NCBI GenBank assembly: GCA_963920765.1
Contig: OY987248.1
Coordinates: forward strand, 20,308,539-20,372,538
Reading direction: 5' to 3'
DNA length: 64,000 bases
Origin: Ulota crispa
Taxonomy: Eukaryota; Streptophyta; Bryopsida; Orthotrichales; Orthotrichaceae
Every line of letters begins with the position of its first letter. Within the stretch, counting starts at the first letter, position 1. Below the pieces are notes generated by a model that saw only the letters and a list, made by a program, of their open reading frames with translations, made no database searches and was not told where the DNA came from. Below are positions 1-11,550 of this stretch, in pieces. The position numbers were made by a program, and so were the translations under genes.

Positions 1-53
1 AAGGGTATCTATACAAATACGGCAAACTTCAGGGGTATCCATAAAAAATTCCC
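1..53. mobile_element. Terminal fragment of the GGATACCCC-ended MITE family
   Basis: The first 53 bases match the right end of elements at 29015-29330, 47129-48105 and 59619-59931: a stretch about a value 'GGGTATC', then GGCAAACTTCAGGGGTATCC and a run ending in TTCCC. The rest of the element lies outside the window. It sits in what should be an intron of the plastid-protein gene. Confidence 0.6.
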
Positions 54-269
54 AAAGTCTTAAGGGTAAGCACAAAGTCAAGAGAAAGACAGTGGCTCTT
101 AAAAATCTCCAAATGCTTAAAAAAACATGTAAGTTTGCAAGCATGGTATTGAGATACTTTCTCCAGTGTGTTCTGGACAACGCTCTCTTCAGCTTTTCAT
201 TGCTAAATCTCGTAAAACTTGGTTGAAGTGTAGCATACTTAAGGCTTTGTATGGACAAATGCACCACAC

Positions 270-3200
270 CTGAATCAGCTGGCTCTGCGCTCTCCTCCAG
301 CCGAGACGCCTCCACGTCCGGAGTTGCAGGGGTAAGTGAAACCTTCGGAAAATCATTAGATGGTGCAGAAGAGAAGGTGTCTCCTCTTGCAACATCTTGA
401 GCTTCATCAGCCTGAAGCGGCAGCTTGGCAACAAGCACAGGCTTGACACCGAGCTTCGGTGTTTTCTTCGGTTTGCTGGGATTCTCCACGGTCGTTGACG
501 TCGAGGTCTCAGGAGACATATCCTGCAACATTTGAAGCACATATATCATTGAAAACTTGCGCTTGTGTAACTAACCCTTCCTCAAGACAAACCATACAAA
601 ACCATGTAAGTTCGTGAAACAGTCTGAAAAACCTTGTTGAAAGCTTTTCAAGCACAAATCCATGCAATTTTTCAAGGATTGATATAAAGTTTTCACCTGA
701 TTTTCTTCAGTTGAACCTGCAAGCTCCAGAAGTTTGGCGAATCGCTCCTCGGAAACATCTGAAGGAGACCTAGCTAGAACCGGACCTGAACTAGGAGACA
801 ACTTTTTACTACTACGCTTTGGCTGTAATGGTTTGAAAGAAGCCTTTGAATCTTTACCTGGGATGGATTCCACGACTTCTCTAGTATCTAAATCAGCTGA
901 AGATCCAGTTGTGTCTCCAGGCATTGGTCTTCGCAGCGTGCTCTCATCTACAGATTCTACTGCTTTATTTGCTTTTCCTATCAACAAGGGAGGGATGATG
1001 TCACTTTTGGGCCACGAGGGTTTGATAGAATCGGGAGAAGGGATTGCTGGTTTTTGAACAAGTTCCATATAGTCACTTTCTTCCGCTTTCTTTGACTTAC
1101 TTAGCAGCATCGGAGGAACAGTATCAATTTTAGGCCAGGAGGGTTTGTAAGAATCTGGAGAAGGAACTGCTGGTTTCTGGACTAAGTTCATGTAGTCTGC
1201 TCCTTCTGCTCGTGGCTTGTTTGTTTGAGCAGCAAATCCACCAGGTCCAAAGGTCACTAGAGGTACAGTTTTCTTAACTTGAGTTGCCTTGGTGGAGTTC
1301 ACTGAAGGCGGCCTTCGTGGAGCCTGAAACCAAATCCCAAAATGCAGATACAAATGAGTTATTATAAAGGGGAAATTACAAATAGGGGCATGAAAATGTA
1401 AAATATTACAGATAGGGGCGCCATTTCAAAATAATTACAAATAAGGGCACGGTTTCAAAAAAAATTGTGCTTTTTTGTAATTTTTTTTGGTTTGGACATT
1501 GGATGATTTAGATACATCACATTAAATGTTAGCGAACTTCCAAAAATTTTAAAAGTCTCCAAAAATCACCATCCCTTTTACTAAATTTTTCTTTATTTAG
1601 GCTTGATTAGGAGAGACCTTTAAGTTTTTTAGAAATTAGCTAACATTTAATGTGATGTGTGTAAATCAACCAACGTCCAAACCATAAAAATTACAAAAAA
1701 TTACAATTTTTTTTGAAATCGTGCCCCTATTTGTAATTATTTTGAAACTGCGCTCCTGTCTGTAATATTTTACGTTTTCATGCCCCTATTTATAATTCCC
1801 CCTATTATAAAACTAAGTTTTGCACTTTAAAACAACAGAGATGTGCTTTTTGTAATTGCAGCATTTTAGGGTTTCAAATAAGTACCAAATTAGTAAAAGA
1901 TACCTGAGGCAGTGGCTGTCCAGGCCGTAAGGGCGGCTTGACAAGGCCTGGAAGACTCTCATCGTCTGCTGCAGCAGCCTTCTGGGGTTTATAAACACCC
2001 TCCAATGGCCGTGCATTCAGCTTGCCTTCCTTATTCAACAACCTGGCAAACTCAGCTTCAGACTCTTGCCTTGATGACGAACTCTTGAATTCCTTCATAG
2101 GTTTCTTCTCAATGTCAATGTAAGAGGCACTGGGGTTTACTTTCCGTCCCAAGACCTGCAATCAAAAAGCTCCTTCAAAATAGCTCATAATCTCATTCCA
2201 ACATCACAAATTCTTTCTAATCCAAGCAATGGTTCAAATCTGTAGAACGTCATAGTACCTACACGTCTGGTAGAATTGTGACAAGTGGTTATAGAAATCA
2301 CTAAAATCTAAGATTATCAACCTTTTGGTTTTGCAATCAAAGAGATGCAGAAATTATGATAGTTTGTACTTTGGACACGCAAAGTTTTGAAGGGAATGTG
2401 AAAGGAAGAGCGAACCTTGGCCATGGTGGCTTGACGAGGCTCGCCAAGCAGTCTTCCAAACTCAAGCTCCATCAAGTCATTGGCTTCAAACTTAAGCTCA
2501 GGTCTTTCGTTCTCGCCACCACTTTTGCCTGCTGCCTTTTTGCGCCCGCCCATGGCCAGCACTCTCACAGCACCTGTCCTCTGAGATCCGCAGTGACACC
2601 GCCTCCTCCATGTCAGCAACACCAAAGCTCTTCCTCCAAACTTCTCAGCAGCACCAACCTACAACACCGTGTACAACCAAAACGGCAAAATCCACAAATA
2701 AGTAAAACAGTTATACTTTGTTAACTTTTGAACTACCATTGAAAGTGAGTAAAAATTTGAGAGAGAAAGAGTAGTATGTCAATCAACAAATCCTTTAGAA
2801 GCTTCAAGGTTCTTTTTTTTGGAGAAATAGTATTTGAATCTGGAGATACACTACTGCTAATACATGGTGTTGAACTTAGCCTTAAACCTATGAAATCGTG
2901 TGAGAGAAACTTAGGTTATAGAGAGTTTTACCGAAGTGCCAAATTAGGGTTTCATACTGGAGAAAGACAAGAACCAGCATCACAATCTTTTCCTTCGGAT
3001 TTTATGAAAACAATAACCACTGCTAAAAAGCCCTAATATTTTCTGATGAATTTTCTGAATGGAATACAGATTACTACTGTAATTCTCTTGCAACCCTACC
3101 ATTGGATACTGCGGTTTTCAACAGAGCTGAGCTAACCCTAATTTGATTAACAGTGCTCTTCACATATCCAAATTCTTGCAGTTTTCAGTTTGGAAAGAGA

Positions 3201-3636
3201 GGATTAGTTTCGACTTAACTGAATCCCTATTGAATTCCAAACAACTTCAAGAGCAACTTTCTGAGACTGCATTCCTGAATCTCTTACTACCACTACTTTC
3301 ACTAGAGCTGAACAAACCCTAATTCACTTCTAGCTCCCTATTTTCAATAAATCCTTCACAATTAAGCTCAGTTTTCAGCCATTCGCTATACTTGCAGAGA
3401 AAATCGATCTCAAAGACGTATTGGGAAAGAATCAAGAGCTCCGCAACGCAATCAAGCAAGGGCAATTACGAAACCGGCATTGGAAATCCCGCGAGACGAA
3501 GAAATTGGTGACCACGCTGGATTGAAAGACGCACCTGACGAAGCGCGCGCTGCTGACACAACGACAACGGCGACGACGACGATGACGGACACTGCAGGCT
3601 GGACGTGGGCAGCGCCAGAGCTCCAACAGCTTCCAT
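270..3636 (-). CDS. Plastid-targeted S1-domain-type protein, N-terminal exons 1-5 (partial, runs off window start)
   Basis: Proposed exons, 5' to 3' on the minus strand: 3636-3535, 2658-2416, 2155-1904, 1323-697 and 522-270; the first four are phase 0 and all borders are GT-AG. The start MEAVGALALPTSS opens a Ser/Leu/Arg-rich, acid-poor leader typical of a chloroplast transit peptide, possibly ending near VRVLAM (residue 70). Then come a basic stretch, the conserved-looking block EANDLMELEFGRLLGE (about 92-107), GRKVNPSASYIDIEKK (118-133), and a long Pro/Lys/Ser-rich disordered part with a 41-residue tandem duplication (243-283 and 284-325). The blocks recall the N-terminal half of plant plastid S1-domain RNA-binding proteins (the Arabidopsis SDP type); this is from memory and is inference. 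No S1 domain lies in the window; it would be past position 1. The exon 1 donor (CAG/GTGCGT) is preferred over a weaker one at CCG/GTTTCG. The exon 5 donor is uncertain (CAG/GTGTGG at 270, or GTATGC after 239). Confidence 0.72.
1368..1803. mobile_element. MITE in intron 3 of the plastid-protein gene, 7-bp target duplication
   Basis: Inverted-repeat element whose ends read AGGGGAAATTACAAATAGGG and, at the other end, the complement of a closely similar sequence; arms of roughly 100 bases stay complementary. It is flanked on both sides by ATTATAA (1361-1367 and 1804-1810), a 7-bp target-site duplication. A degenerate relative lies at about 35882-36175. No coding capacity. Confidence 0.75.
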
Positions 3637-4150
3637 CGTGCGCGTGCTTCAATCAATCACGCAACCCCAATTCAGAGCATTCCAAGCCTGCTATCGTGGC
3701 ATTCATCGAAACTGCTGGCGAAGGAGCAAAATTTGTCTGGAGAGAGAGCAGCGGCGGAGGAATTGGATTGCGAGGGAGTCAAGCGAGATGCACCAGTGAT
3801 TCGTGGGAGGTCGAGGAATTGGAGGAGTGAGAGGGGAATGCGAGCATCGTTGCTGGAAGTGCGTGCGTGAGAAGAGAGTGAGTCGGTGGTGTGTTTCAAT
3901 TCGGAGGATGTGTGCCCGCAATCTGCTCGTCATGCGACGGAATTGAATGGTCCACTTCTCGCGATGGCATCGCGCTCGCGCCACGGCCGTGCGCGGACGC
4001 GCGCGCTGCGACGTGCCCGAGCTGGATAACCCACCTCCGCTTTTTCCTTTTCTTTTCCGCTTCCTCGCTTTTCTTTTTCTTTTCTCTCTTTATCTTTCCT
4101 TTTAAGTTTCTGTGAGTATTGCGTAACTACAGGTAAGCTTAGGTACAATA
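3637..4150 (-). promoter_or_regulatory. Likely 5' leader and promoter of the plastid-protein gene
   Basis: This stretch upstream of the ATG at 3636 is rich in CpG up to about 4030, then carries a pure pyrimidine-rich tract (about 4036-4110 on the plus strand, purine-rich in the gene's sense). No clear TATA box was seen. Its role as promoter is inferred from position and base composition only. Confidence 0.4.
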
Positions 4151-4154
4151 GGTA

Positions 4155-4519
4155 AGAGCATCTCCTGCCACTTGCCAAATGAAGCACATAGAAATTAGGT
4201 TTGGAGGGGACTGGAGAAGGAAGTAGTGCAACAGGGTGTGAGATTTTCCTCCAATTGAAAAAGTTTTAAGGTTTACACTTGCGTTATAACAAATCACATT
4301 AGTACATTTGGCTACAAAGTGACATCCCAGCGTGGACCGTGATTGGCAAGGACCGTGAAGGGGCCCTGGAGAAAGCTCAAATTTGAAGAGAAGGAGCTCT
4401 TCACCTGAAGGCCTCGCGCATGCACAAGGACGAGTAGAGTGCTACTGGGAACTTAAAACAAGGAAGCTGTTATAGCCGAGGAGCGCGGGGCTTTGATGGT
4501 GGATGAAAAGAGATGCTCT
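4155..4519. mobile_element. MITE with AGAGCATCTC ends
   Basis: Short terminal inverted repeats: left AGAGCATCTCCTGCCACTTG, right ends GAGATGCTCT. It lies directly beside the next element, which starts at the TA at 4523. The interior is moderately GC-rich and has no ORF of note. A related but diverged end pair (AGAGCACCTC / GTACTCT) occurs at 31105-31558. Confidence 0.5.
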
Positions 4520-4522
4520 AAG

Positions 4523-4833
4523 TACACCTAATAGTGCATTTAGGTTGCCCCACACTAATTTCTTAATGTTTTACACTATTTAGATTCCTATTGTTACTAT
4601 AGTGATTTTTAGCAATTATTGTAATAAGCACCTTTTAAAGGCCTAAACAATAGCAACACAGTTATACAAAGACAAAAAGACAAACTAGCTGTGTCCATGA
4701 GGTAAACTATGTGAAATCCTAATATCTAAAATGTTAATTGCACCTCTAAGTGGTCAAGCCATAGATCATGAGGTAGTTTTTCATGATAAGGATACCTAAT
4801 CATTAAAACAATCTAAATGCACTATTTAGTGTA
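4523..4833. mobile_element. TA-flanked MITE, CACC(T/A)AATAGTGC family
   Basis: Left end TACACCTAATAGTGCATTTA, right end AATGCACTATTTAGTGTA, both edges at TA. The interior shares blocks (GGTTGCCCCACACTAATTTC near the left end, and a CATGAGGTA stretch) with copies at 25324-25619, 27106-27792, 39456-39744 and, more weakly, 9700-10420 and 36939-37486. Confidence 0.7.
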
Positions 4834-6741
4834 GATACAACCACCTTATTCTGTGCATTGAAGCTAATTTGTATTTGTGTATAATTTGTCATATCAAACT
4901 TTGTAATGGAATTCCATATATTTGTGAACATGGAAAACCATAGATTTACAAATATATGTTTATATACATACATGTGTAGGAATTTATTAGAAAATTTGAT
5001 TTGCAAGTTATATGCGTATATAGAGTTTAGTAGGTGTACAACTGTATATATCTATATAAGAGTATAAGAATTCTTATTAAAATGTGGTGTTAAGATCATA
5101 TCGAAATTTGAAAAACCAAGTTTTCAAAAGTAGGCCTAAAATTTAGCATAACTAATCACGTCATTGAGACTTGGTCTTTTAGTTCTTTTGAAAAACTGTG
5201 AGAACGGTTGAAATTTGAGACTTTTTTTAGATGTTTGGAATCTGTTTTATTGAGCTCCTCCTCTTGTCATTAAATGTTTAACAAACTAACATGTAACTAT
5301 AAAATGGTGATTGAATTATTATTTTTTGATATTCTTCCTTGATGCGCCAAATGTACAATCCTCTAGCTCAAAGTTTTGAGCAAAGTTCCAATTTTGGTAC
5401 CCACTAATACATTGAAAGGCTATCCTTTGATTTAATCTCTGAGTGCCCCAGCGCCCCATATATTGTCTCCCTTGCTTTAAAGCCTTGTTTTGAGGTATTG
5501 GATTTAATATTTTGGTCTTGCTACAAACTATAATTATGAAGGCATTCAAGTTGTTCATGTCAATGGAGTAATGGTTAGGAAAGCCAAATTGTTGTACTAG
5601 TGCTGTAAGAGATTTGATTTGGTAAAACACCGTATGGGGCAACAGGGGCGTGGTGGTAAGTAGCGTTTTACAGGCTGCAACCGGTCAATATCCCTTACAA
5701 GCTTCCTTGTGTAAGCTTTGTGGTAGCGGGAAAGTTGTTGGCAAGGGTTCAAGCATGTTCTAGATCCTTATTATGGCAACCATCATTGACTGTGCTGATC
5801 ATTGTTTTCCGTGCAATAGCCATTTGAAGCCCTAAAACTTGACATAAAAAGAAGTGCAATTTTCAGTAATTTACAAGTGTGTGCATTCACATCAAATCTT
5901 GCTGCTCACAAAATTTGAGATGAATCCAGGGCTTACTAAAAAAAATTAAACCATCAAATAGCAACTACCTACCAAAAAATAAGATTTTGTCATCACATGT
6001 TGTTTGATAAAATGTTGTAATCTCCCATCTCCCATGATTTGTAGTTCCCAAAATTTACAAACCTTCTTCTAAGTAGGTGTTCCACTATTTTCAATGGTCA
6101 CTTTTTGTGGATCACTGAGATATGATGCACCAAAATTGTTGGTCTCCATAAACCCTGATTTTGGTGAAATCGGCTAGTGCAGTCAGGGGTTAATTCTACA
6201 ATTGCATGATTCATTTAAAACACAAATGCAGTTACGATAGTAATCAATTGTAACAATTTTATTACTAGTCCTTGATATTAAATAATTTGGAGGAACATTG
6301 TAGAAATGGTGATCCTAAGATTTTTTGAAAAGACCAAAAGTATAACCACAATTACAAATCAGTAACACAAATGCAAGGTATACTTTTATTGCTTCTGTAT
6401 ACAAAGTTGGATGAATAAAATTGACCTAGTACAAAGAACAAAATGTTCTTGAGAATGTGTTTGATTATCATCCACATTACAAATGATGCAAAATAACGTA
6501 GAGGTTTAGGATGTAAATAAGCAAGAGATCAAGTGAAAAATAAGGCCACAAACTTACTGCTGCTTTTTCTTATAACTGCACACAGTTTTCCCTTGGAAAG
6601 CGATATTAAAGCAAAGTAATTTCAATTGTACCAAACAAAAAAAACTCTCACATAAACAAACTGTCTCTTTCTTTCTTACACAAATGACATTTCATTAAAG
6701 CGTAAATCACAAGGACATTACAATGAAGCCCAGCTTCACTT
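4834..6741. other. Intergenic, nothing recognised
   Basis: AT-rich sequence without a credible gene. ORFs are at most about 107 codons, and none has recognisable protein features. No clear terminal repeats were found. Confidence 0.5.
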
Positions 6742-7288
6742 TACAGTACCCTCCCATAAATTTTCATCGCTTTCCTTTGTACTTCAAAAATAGATATTTT
6801 TTTGAGAAAATCAAAATTTGCTATTTGATTCTTACATTGTAACAAAGTTTGTATCTTTTTACAAGATGTTATGTTTTCTTGGTGAAAATCAAATTAATTA
6901 ATAAAAATATCTATTTTACAAAATTTGAGCATACCAAAGGTCTCATTGAAATCTTTTTAAACCAACTTTTTGTTACTTAAGGGGGTTATTTTTAGCATAG
7001 AAGATGTGCATATGGATGTTTTTTACATACTTATGCAATCTCATCTCAAAAATTCATCACCAATATTTTTCAATCAATTATCATGTAAAATCATGAATTT
7101 AATACAAAATATTCCACCAAAAATAGGGTTTTAGTTTTGAAGAATTGAAGTTTGGTATACTTGATTGGGATTGCATAAGAATCCAACACCTAAGGTTCAA
7201 ATCAATAAAATACTAATTACAATCCGTGCAATGCAAAGTTCTTTGAACTACAGAGGAAAGTGATGAAAATTTATGGGAAGGTACTGTA
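6742..7288. mobile_element. TA-flanked CAGTACCCTCCC inverted-repeat element
   Basis: Ends TACAGTACCCTCCCATAAAT and the complementary ATTTATGGGAAGGTACTGTA match over more than 40 bases with few changes. TA borders and CAGTA termini point to Tc1/mariner or pogo-type mobilisation. The interior is AT-rich with further weaker self-complementarity. No transposase. Confidence 0.7.
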
Positions 7289-7473
7289 CATGTACATATC
7301 CTACTCACACACGGTAGCCTACTAGATAATGTACAAGAACTTTTTATGTGTCAAGAATGTACACAAATATAATGAAAAACAAGCAAATACATTGGTTAGC
7401 TTTTCAAGTAAGGGGTGGTGCATACAACATCCCACTTTTGATGTTGCACTAAAATTTGAGAATTCAATTGGTG

Positions 7474-7665
7474 TACAGTAGTGCCTGGCTAAGATGAAGG
7501 TGTTCGGACAAGAAAAAAGTTCATCTTAAGAAAACATTCATTGTAGCCAAATACCCCTTGCAGCTCCTCCAATATTGAACATGTTGGGCTACTTCCAGGT
7601 CAAGAACAAAGATCTTATCCAAACAATTTTCTTACATAGGTTCATCTTAGCTAGGCACTACTGTA
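7474..7665. mobile_element. TA-flanked CAGTAGTGCC MITE (pogo/mariner-like)
   Basis: 192-bp element: left TACAGTAGTGCCTGGCTAAG, right CTTAGCTAGGCACTACTGTA. The first 24 bases of each end are nearly complementary. TA target and CAGTA ends are typical of pogo/Tc1-mariner MITEs. Confidence 0.75.
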
Positions 7666-8079
7666 TAAGGTAGGAGGCTCATAAACCGTCCATCTAAGGG
7701 CTCATCCACCTTTTTCATGATTTTCCATGGATGGGAGGATTTTCATTTCATTTTTCAATCAAAGAGAAATAGATGTGGAATGCAACACAAGTCATTTCAT
7801 GTTTTTTGAAGCATTTTAGAATTACTTATGAATTTTCAATGTGCAAGTGTCATAGGTCCCTATTTATGACCCTAGACCTTCCAAGAACCGTTCATTTGCA
7901 AGTTGTGAAGAGATTTAGAAAAGCAAGGAGAATGATTGGCTCTTGCAACTAAAAACACATATTCTTCCATGCATTCACTAACTTGTAAGAGGCCAACTTA
8001 AGAACCATCAGTGCACCATTTCACTACATGCTACTAGATGGTTCAAAATGTGCAAACGTTTTATGAGCACACTACCTTA
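7666..8079. mobile_element. AGGTAG-family element, longer subtype, copy 1
   Basis: Starts TAAGGTAGGAGGCTC and ends GAGCACACTACCTTA, edges at TA. The interior aligns in the same orientation with 51593-51994 over most of its length (shared blocks AGAGAAATAGATGT, TTTTTTGAAGCATT and TGGCTCTTGCAA). It abuts the TTAA element that begins at 8077, so the two share the bases CCTTAA. Confidence 0.65.
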
Positions 8080-8792
8080 ACCCCTAAGCCCCCTTTTGGG
8101 GGACAAATGGGATTTTGGGCATGTACTTATGGCTAAACTACTTTGCGTGATTTTTTGAAAATTTTATGGATGATGGGAAATTTAAAGATTTACATGGGCA
8201 TCTAATTTTTTCTTTGTTTTGACATTTATTGAAGAAGTTAAAAATGAATTTCTAGAAAACAAGCAAGATTGGGCAGCCCAAAAGCTTCTTTAAAAACTGC
8301 ATTTAAAACAAATAAAAATATGAAATAGGTTCTTTAGACTTATATATAGGTGGGGAGCTTTTAATCATTCAACTTTGATTCATGAGATGAAAGTTATGAG
8401 AAGTTTTTGTTTGCAGGTAGGTGTGGTTTCTCTCAAAACCACACCTACCTGCAAACAAAAACTTCTCATAACTTTCATCTCATGAATCAAAGTTGAATGA
8501 TTAAAAGCTCCCCACCTATATATAAGTCTAAAGAACCTATTTCATATTTTTATTTGTTTTAAATGCAGTTTTTAAAGAAGCTTTTGGGCTGCCCAATCTT
8601 GCTTGTTTTCTAGAAATTCATTTTTAACTTCTTCAATAAATGTCAAAACAAAGAAAAAATTAGATGCCACGTTGATATTTGAATTCCACACCTTCAATAA
8701 AAGTTTCAAAAAATCACAAAAGTAGATTAGCTGTAGGTACATGCCTGAAATCCATTTGTTCCCGAGGGGACAATTGGTCCTTTAGGGGTTAA
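8077..8792. mobile_element. TTAA-flanked foldback element, subfamily A (0.72 kb)
   Basis: TTAA at both edges. The outermost bases read CCCCTAAGCCCCC on the left and GGTCCTTTAGGGG on the right. The two arms are complementary almost to the centre near 8433, most nearly perfect from about 8210 to 8655, making a foldback with arms of about 350 bases. Arm sequence is shared with the right half of the asymmetric members at 25619-26561 and 34423-35351. Confidence 0.85.
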
Positions 8793-9699
8793 TCCAAGTT
8801 GTCCCATATTTTTTGGAGCTTTGTGGATATAGTTGTGAAATTTTGAAGTTGAAGTGCATAGGGCTTTAAAACCGTCCACCTCCTTAAATGTACTCCACTT
8901 GTACATTTCTGAAGCTTATAAAAAACAACATGTGCAAAGTGGGTACGTTTGAGAAAGTGGACAGTTTTAATGCCCGGATGATTTTAGAGCCTCCTAGAAA
9001 GGACTTGGCTCTTCACACTACATTCCAAGTCACATGTTCCAATTCATTACGCTTTACTTACATGGTGCCCCGTTTTGGAAGTTTTGACATCAAAGAGGAT
9101 GGGACTTCTCTCAATGTTTCGGCTAAACATTTCTCTAAATCAAACTTTCAACCCAAGTCCCATCAATATTTACGTACAACATATTCATGGCATGGCTTTT
9201 TTTAGTACTTGTTTTTGCCCTTAGTAAATTAATGAAGCTAAAAACTTGCATTGAGGTGGGACATAAAGAGCATATGTAGAAAGTAATAATGTGAACCACC
9301 CCCAATGTTCCTTCTCAAACTTCTTCAAGGTAGCTTTTATCATAGCAAAGCTTGTTGCCCTACAATCCACATCCAACAAAATGCACATGGTACTATATAG
9401 AGTTTTCAATTTTATGCAATATTTTCAAAAAAATAACACAGATTTTCTTTGAAAGAATATTTGGTTATATATTCTTACTTTTTCAGTGCGTGAAATTGCA
9501 TAACCATTCCATGATCATGCGATGATATTGTTCTTTTTGGATGAATGCGGGCTGACTTCGACAAAGAAATCTAAAAATATTCCATACATTGCAGATGAAA
9601 ATAGCTTTCTAACAGTAACAAGGATTGCTTTTAACAATGCCAAAACTATATAAGAATTTTAAAAAATTAATAATAGATGGAAAGATCATGTTCACAAGC
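8793..9699. other. Intergenic, nothing recognised
   Basis: No credible gene or element ends. A 105-codon ORF at 8888-9205 on the plus strand has no recognisable motif, and I do not call it a gene. Confidence 0.45.
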
Positions 9700-10420
9700 A
9701 ATTAGATTGCTTTACCTTGAAAAGTTACCTCGTGGCTCAATGCTTGGCCATGGAAGCACATGTGACTCTACACACTAAAATTTCACATGATTGATGACCT
9801 ACACAATGATAGTTTGTCTTTCGGCAACATCATTGTTGTTGCCAAGTCATTAGGGGGTTTTAAACATGAAATCTGGCCTACGAGTTTCTCACCTCCCAAG
9901 AATTCAGGTCACCAGTGAATTATTCTTGTTCACTCACTTGCCCAAAGTCTTAGACCCATGTGAGTTTGCATGAGTTTGCATTTAGGGTTTAGCTTTTGCA
10001 ACAACGACATTGCAAGAGCAGGACCATTACAAGCACAAGGAGCACAAGTATGAGGACCACGGCAAGAGTTGGAGCAGGATGGGTGGGTGACGACCTCCGT
10101 CCACATTCACAATTGCTCTCCAAACTATTGTTCATTAGAGCCACGAAGGTGGATTTCTAGAGTTCACTCCTAAGGTGAATCACATTAGGAGTGAACTTCA
10201 AAGGTGAGTCACCTCCCTGTTCACTAGTGAATCCACCGAGGTGAACAACAACGTGAGTCACCTTAAAAAGTTGATGTTTGAAACCCCCTATCATTGTTGT
10301 TAGAGTTTGTTTATTGCAAGGATCATTAATGAAAATCATTGTAATATCAATAGATATTATTATATTTAGTAAAAAGTCAAGAAATGAGTGTAGGGCAACA
10401 TAACTGCACTATTTAATGTA
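9700..10420. mobile_element. Degenerate CACCAAATAGTGC-family element carrying a nested insertion
   Basis: The right end (GCACTATTTAATGTA at 10406-10420) and blocks such as AAGTTACCTCGTGGCTCA and AAAAGTCAAGAAATGAGTGT match the copy at 39456-39744. The left end is worn and its edge is approximate. The element is interrupted at 9851-10290. Confidence 0.55.
9851..10290. mobile_element. Nested element with TAGGGGGTTTTAAACAT ends
   Basis: Left TAGGGGGTTTTAAACATG, right GATGTTTGAAACCCCCTA. TCAT flanks both sides (9847-9850, 10291-10294). The interior has complementary GTGAACTTC / GTGAGTCACC blocks around a GC-richer middle. Host sequence on both sides matches an uninterrupted relative at 39.5-39.7 kb, which supports an insertion. 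Confidence 0.6.
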
Positions 10421-10503
10421 CAACTCCAAGAATGATCTCGCAACTAATTTACAAACAAACCATCAAAAATAGAATCAAACTTTGCAAAACACTACAAACT
10501 CAG

Positions 10504-10803
10504 GGTATCTCCACCAGTGGCTTGGGCTCACTCAAAGTGGATGAAAGGTAGCCAAGCTCCTCTCAAAGCGCTCTCAAACTCTTATTTGACAAGTCTAGCA
10601 AGTCACTCTTCAAGCCACTATTCACCCTCAGTTTAGTGAGCTTTATCCTCTACTTCCCTAAATAAGTGATCAACTACTTATTTATGGGGTGTGTTGGAGT
10701 GTAAAGCCACCTTTTCAAAGAGCATGGGTGGAGATTGAGAGCCTTCAGGCCTAGCCAAACCAAATGGAAAACTTTGAGCAAATCTGGACCGGTGGAGATG
10801 TCC
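10504..10803. mobile_element. MITE with GGTATCTCCACC ends, copy 1
   Basis: Left GGTATCTCCACCAGTGGC, right complement ending GGACCGGTGGAGATGTCC. About 300 bases, and aligns along its full length with 23039-23349 (shared CTCAAAGTGGATGAAA, AACTACTTATTTATGGG and CCAAATGGAAAACTTTGAGC). No coding capacity. Confidence 0.7.
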
Positions 10804-10882
10804 TGATATACAGGACTACACTAAAATGAAATGATACCAGGAGGTGAATTCAAGGAATGCAAGATTAGTAAATTCAAGGCTC

Positions 10883-10888
10883 TTTATT
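10883..10888 (-). terminator. Candidate poly(A) signal of the glycosyltransferase gene
   Basis: On the minus strand this reads AATAAA, about 660 bases past the stop codon at 11551. It would give a long but plausible 3' UTR ending just before the MITE at 10504-10803. Transcript evidence is lacking. Confidence 0.35.
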
Positions 10889-11550
10889 AACATGTACAAA
10901 TTACGCAAGGGGAGAGGAACAGATTAGACCCCAAAAAAAAATTAAATGGAAAGAACCATGGTTTACAACAACACCAAAGGCACGTTGAGTCTCTTTCAAG
11001 AATTGAATGAGAGGATCCCACCATTGGCTGCTACAATAAATCTCAACCCTGATCCCTAAATTAGAATGAGATAAGTTTAAAACCTGCCGCCTCACAAGGT
11101 GCTATGACACATTACAGTCGAGACTCACTGGGTACATAGTGCTGCTAGAAAAACAATTAGCTTGTTGGCCAACTTTGTCTTACTTCACAGCAAACTACAA
11201 AAATAATAGAAAACCTTGGCATGTCCTACCAACCCCTCTAATGTTTTTCTTTTTTTCACTCACGGCGAGCACGTTGCTGCCCACCTCTGCGCTATTGTAC
11301 TCGGGCACAAAGAATCACTTTAAAAATAAAGTGCCAGCTGTCATTACTTGATTGACAAGTACCCTCGCTATGCAGACGTGGTAATAATAAACATAACAAC
11401 TCTCCAAGCTCATATTAACCTGATATGAATTGGGTCATTCAACGAGACTAGTATCAATAGGGTTGTTGAGACATATCGGTCTAGGAGTTTGGTGAAACCA
11501 TGCCAAGGCTCTCTCAGAAGGGACACGGGTTACTAGATAATTGGTTACTA

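Noticed and set aside
8077-8092. Interstitial telomere repeat (AACCCCTAA resembles plant CCCTAAA)
   Set aside because: It occurs once per element end, not in tandem, and is part of the terminal inverted repeat.
8105-8760. CRISPR-like array or plasmid palindrome
   Set aside because: The repeated sequence is an inverted repeat with arms of hundreds of bases in an intron-containing genome, which fits a foldback transposon.
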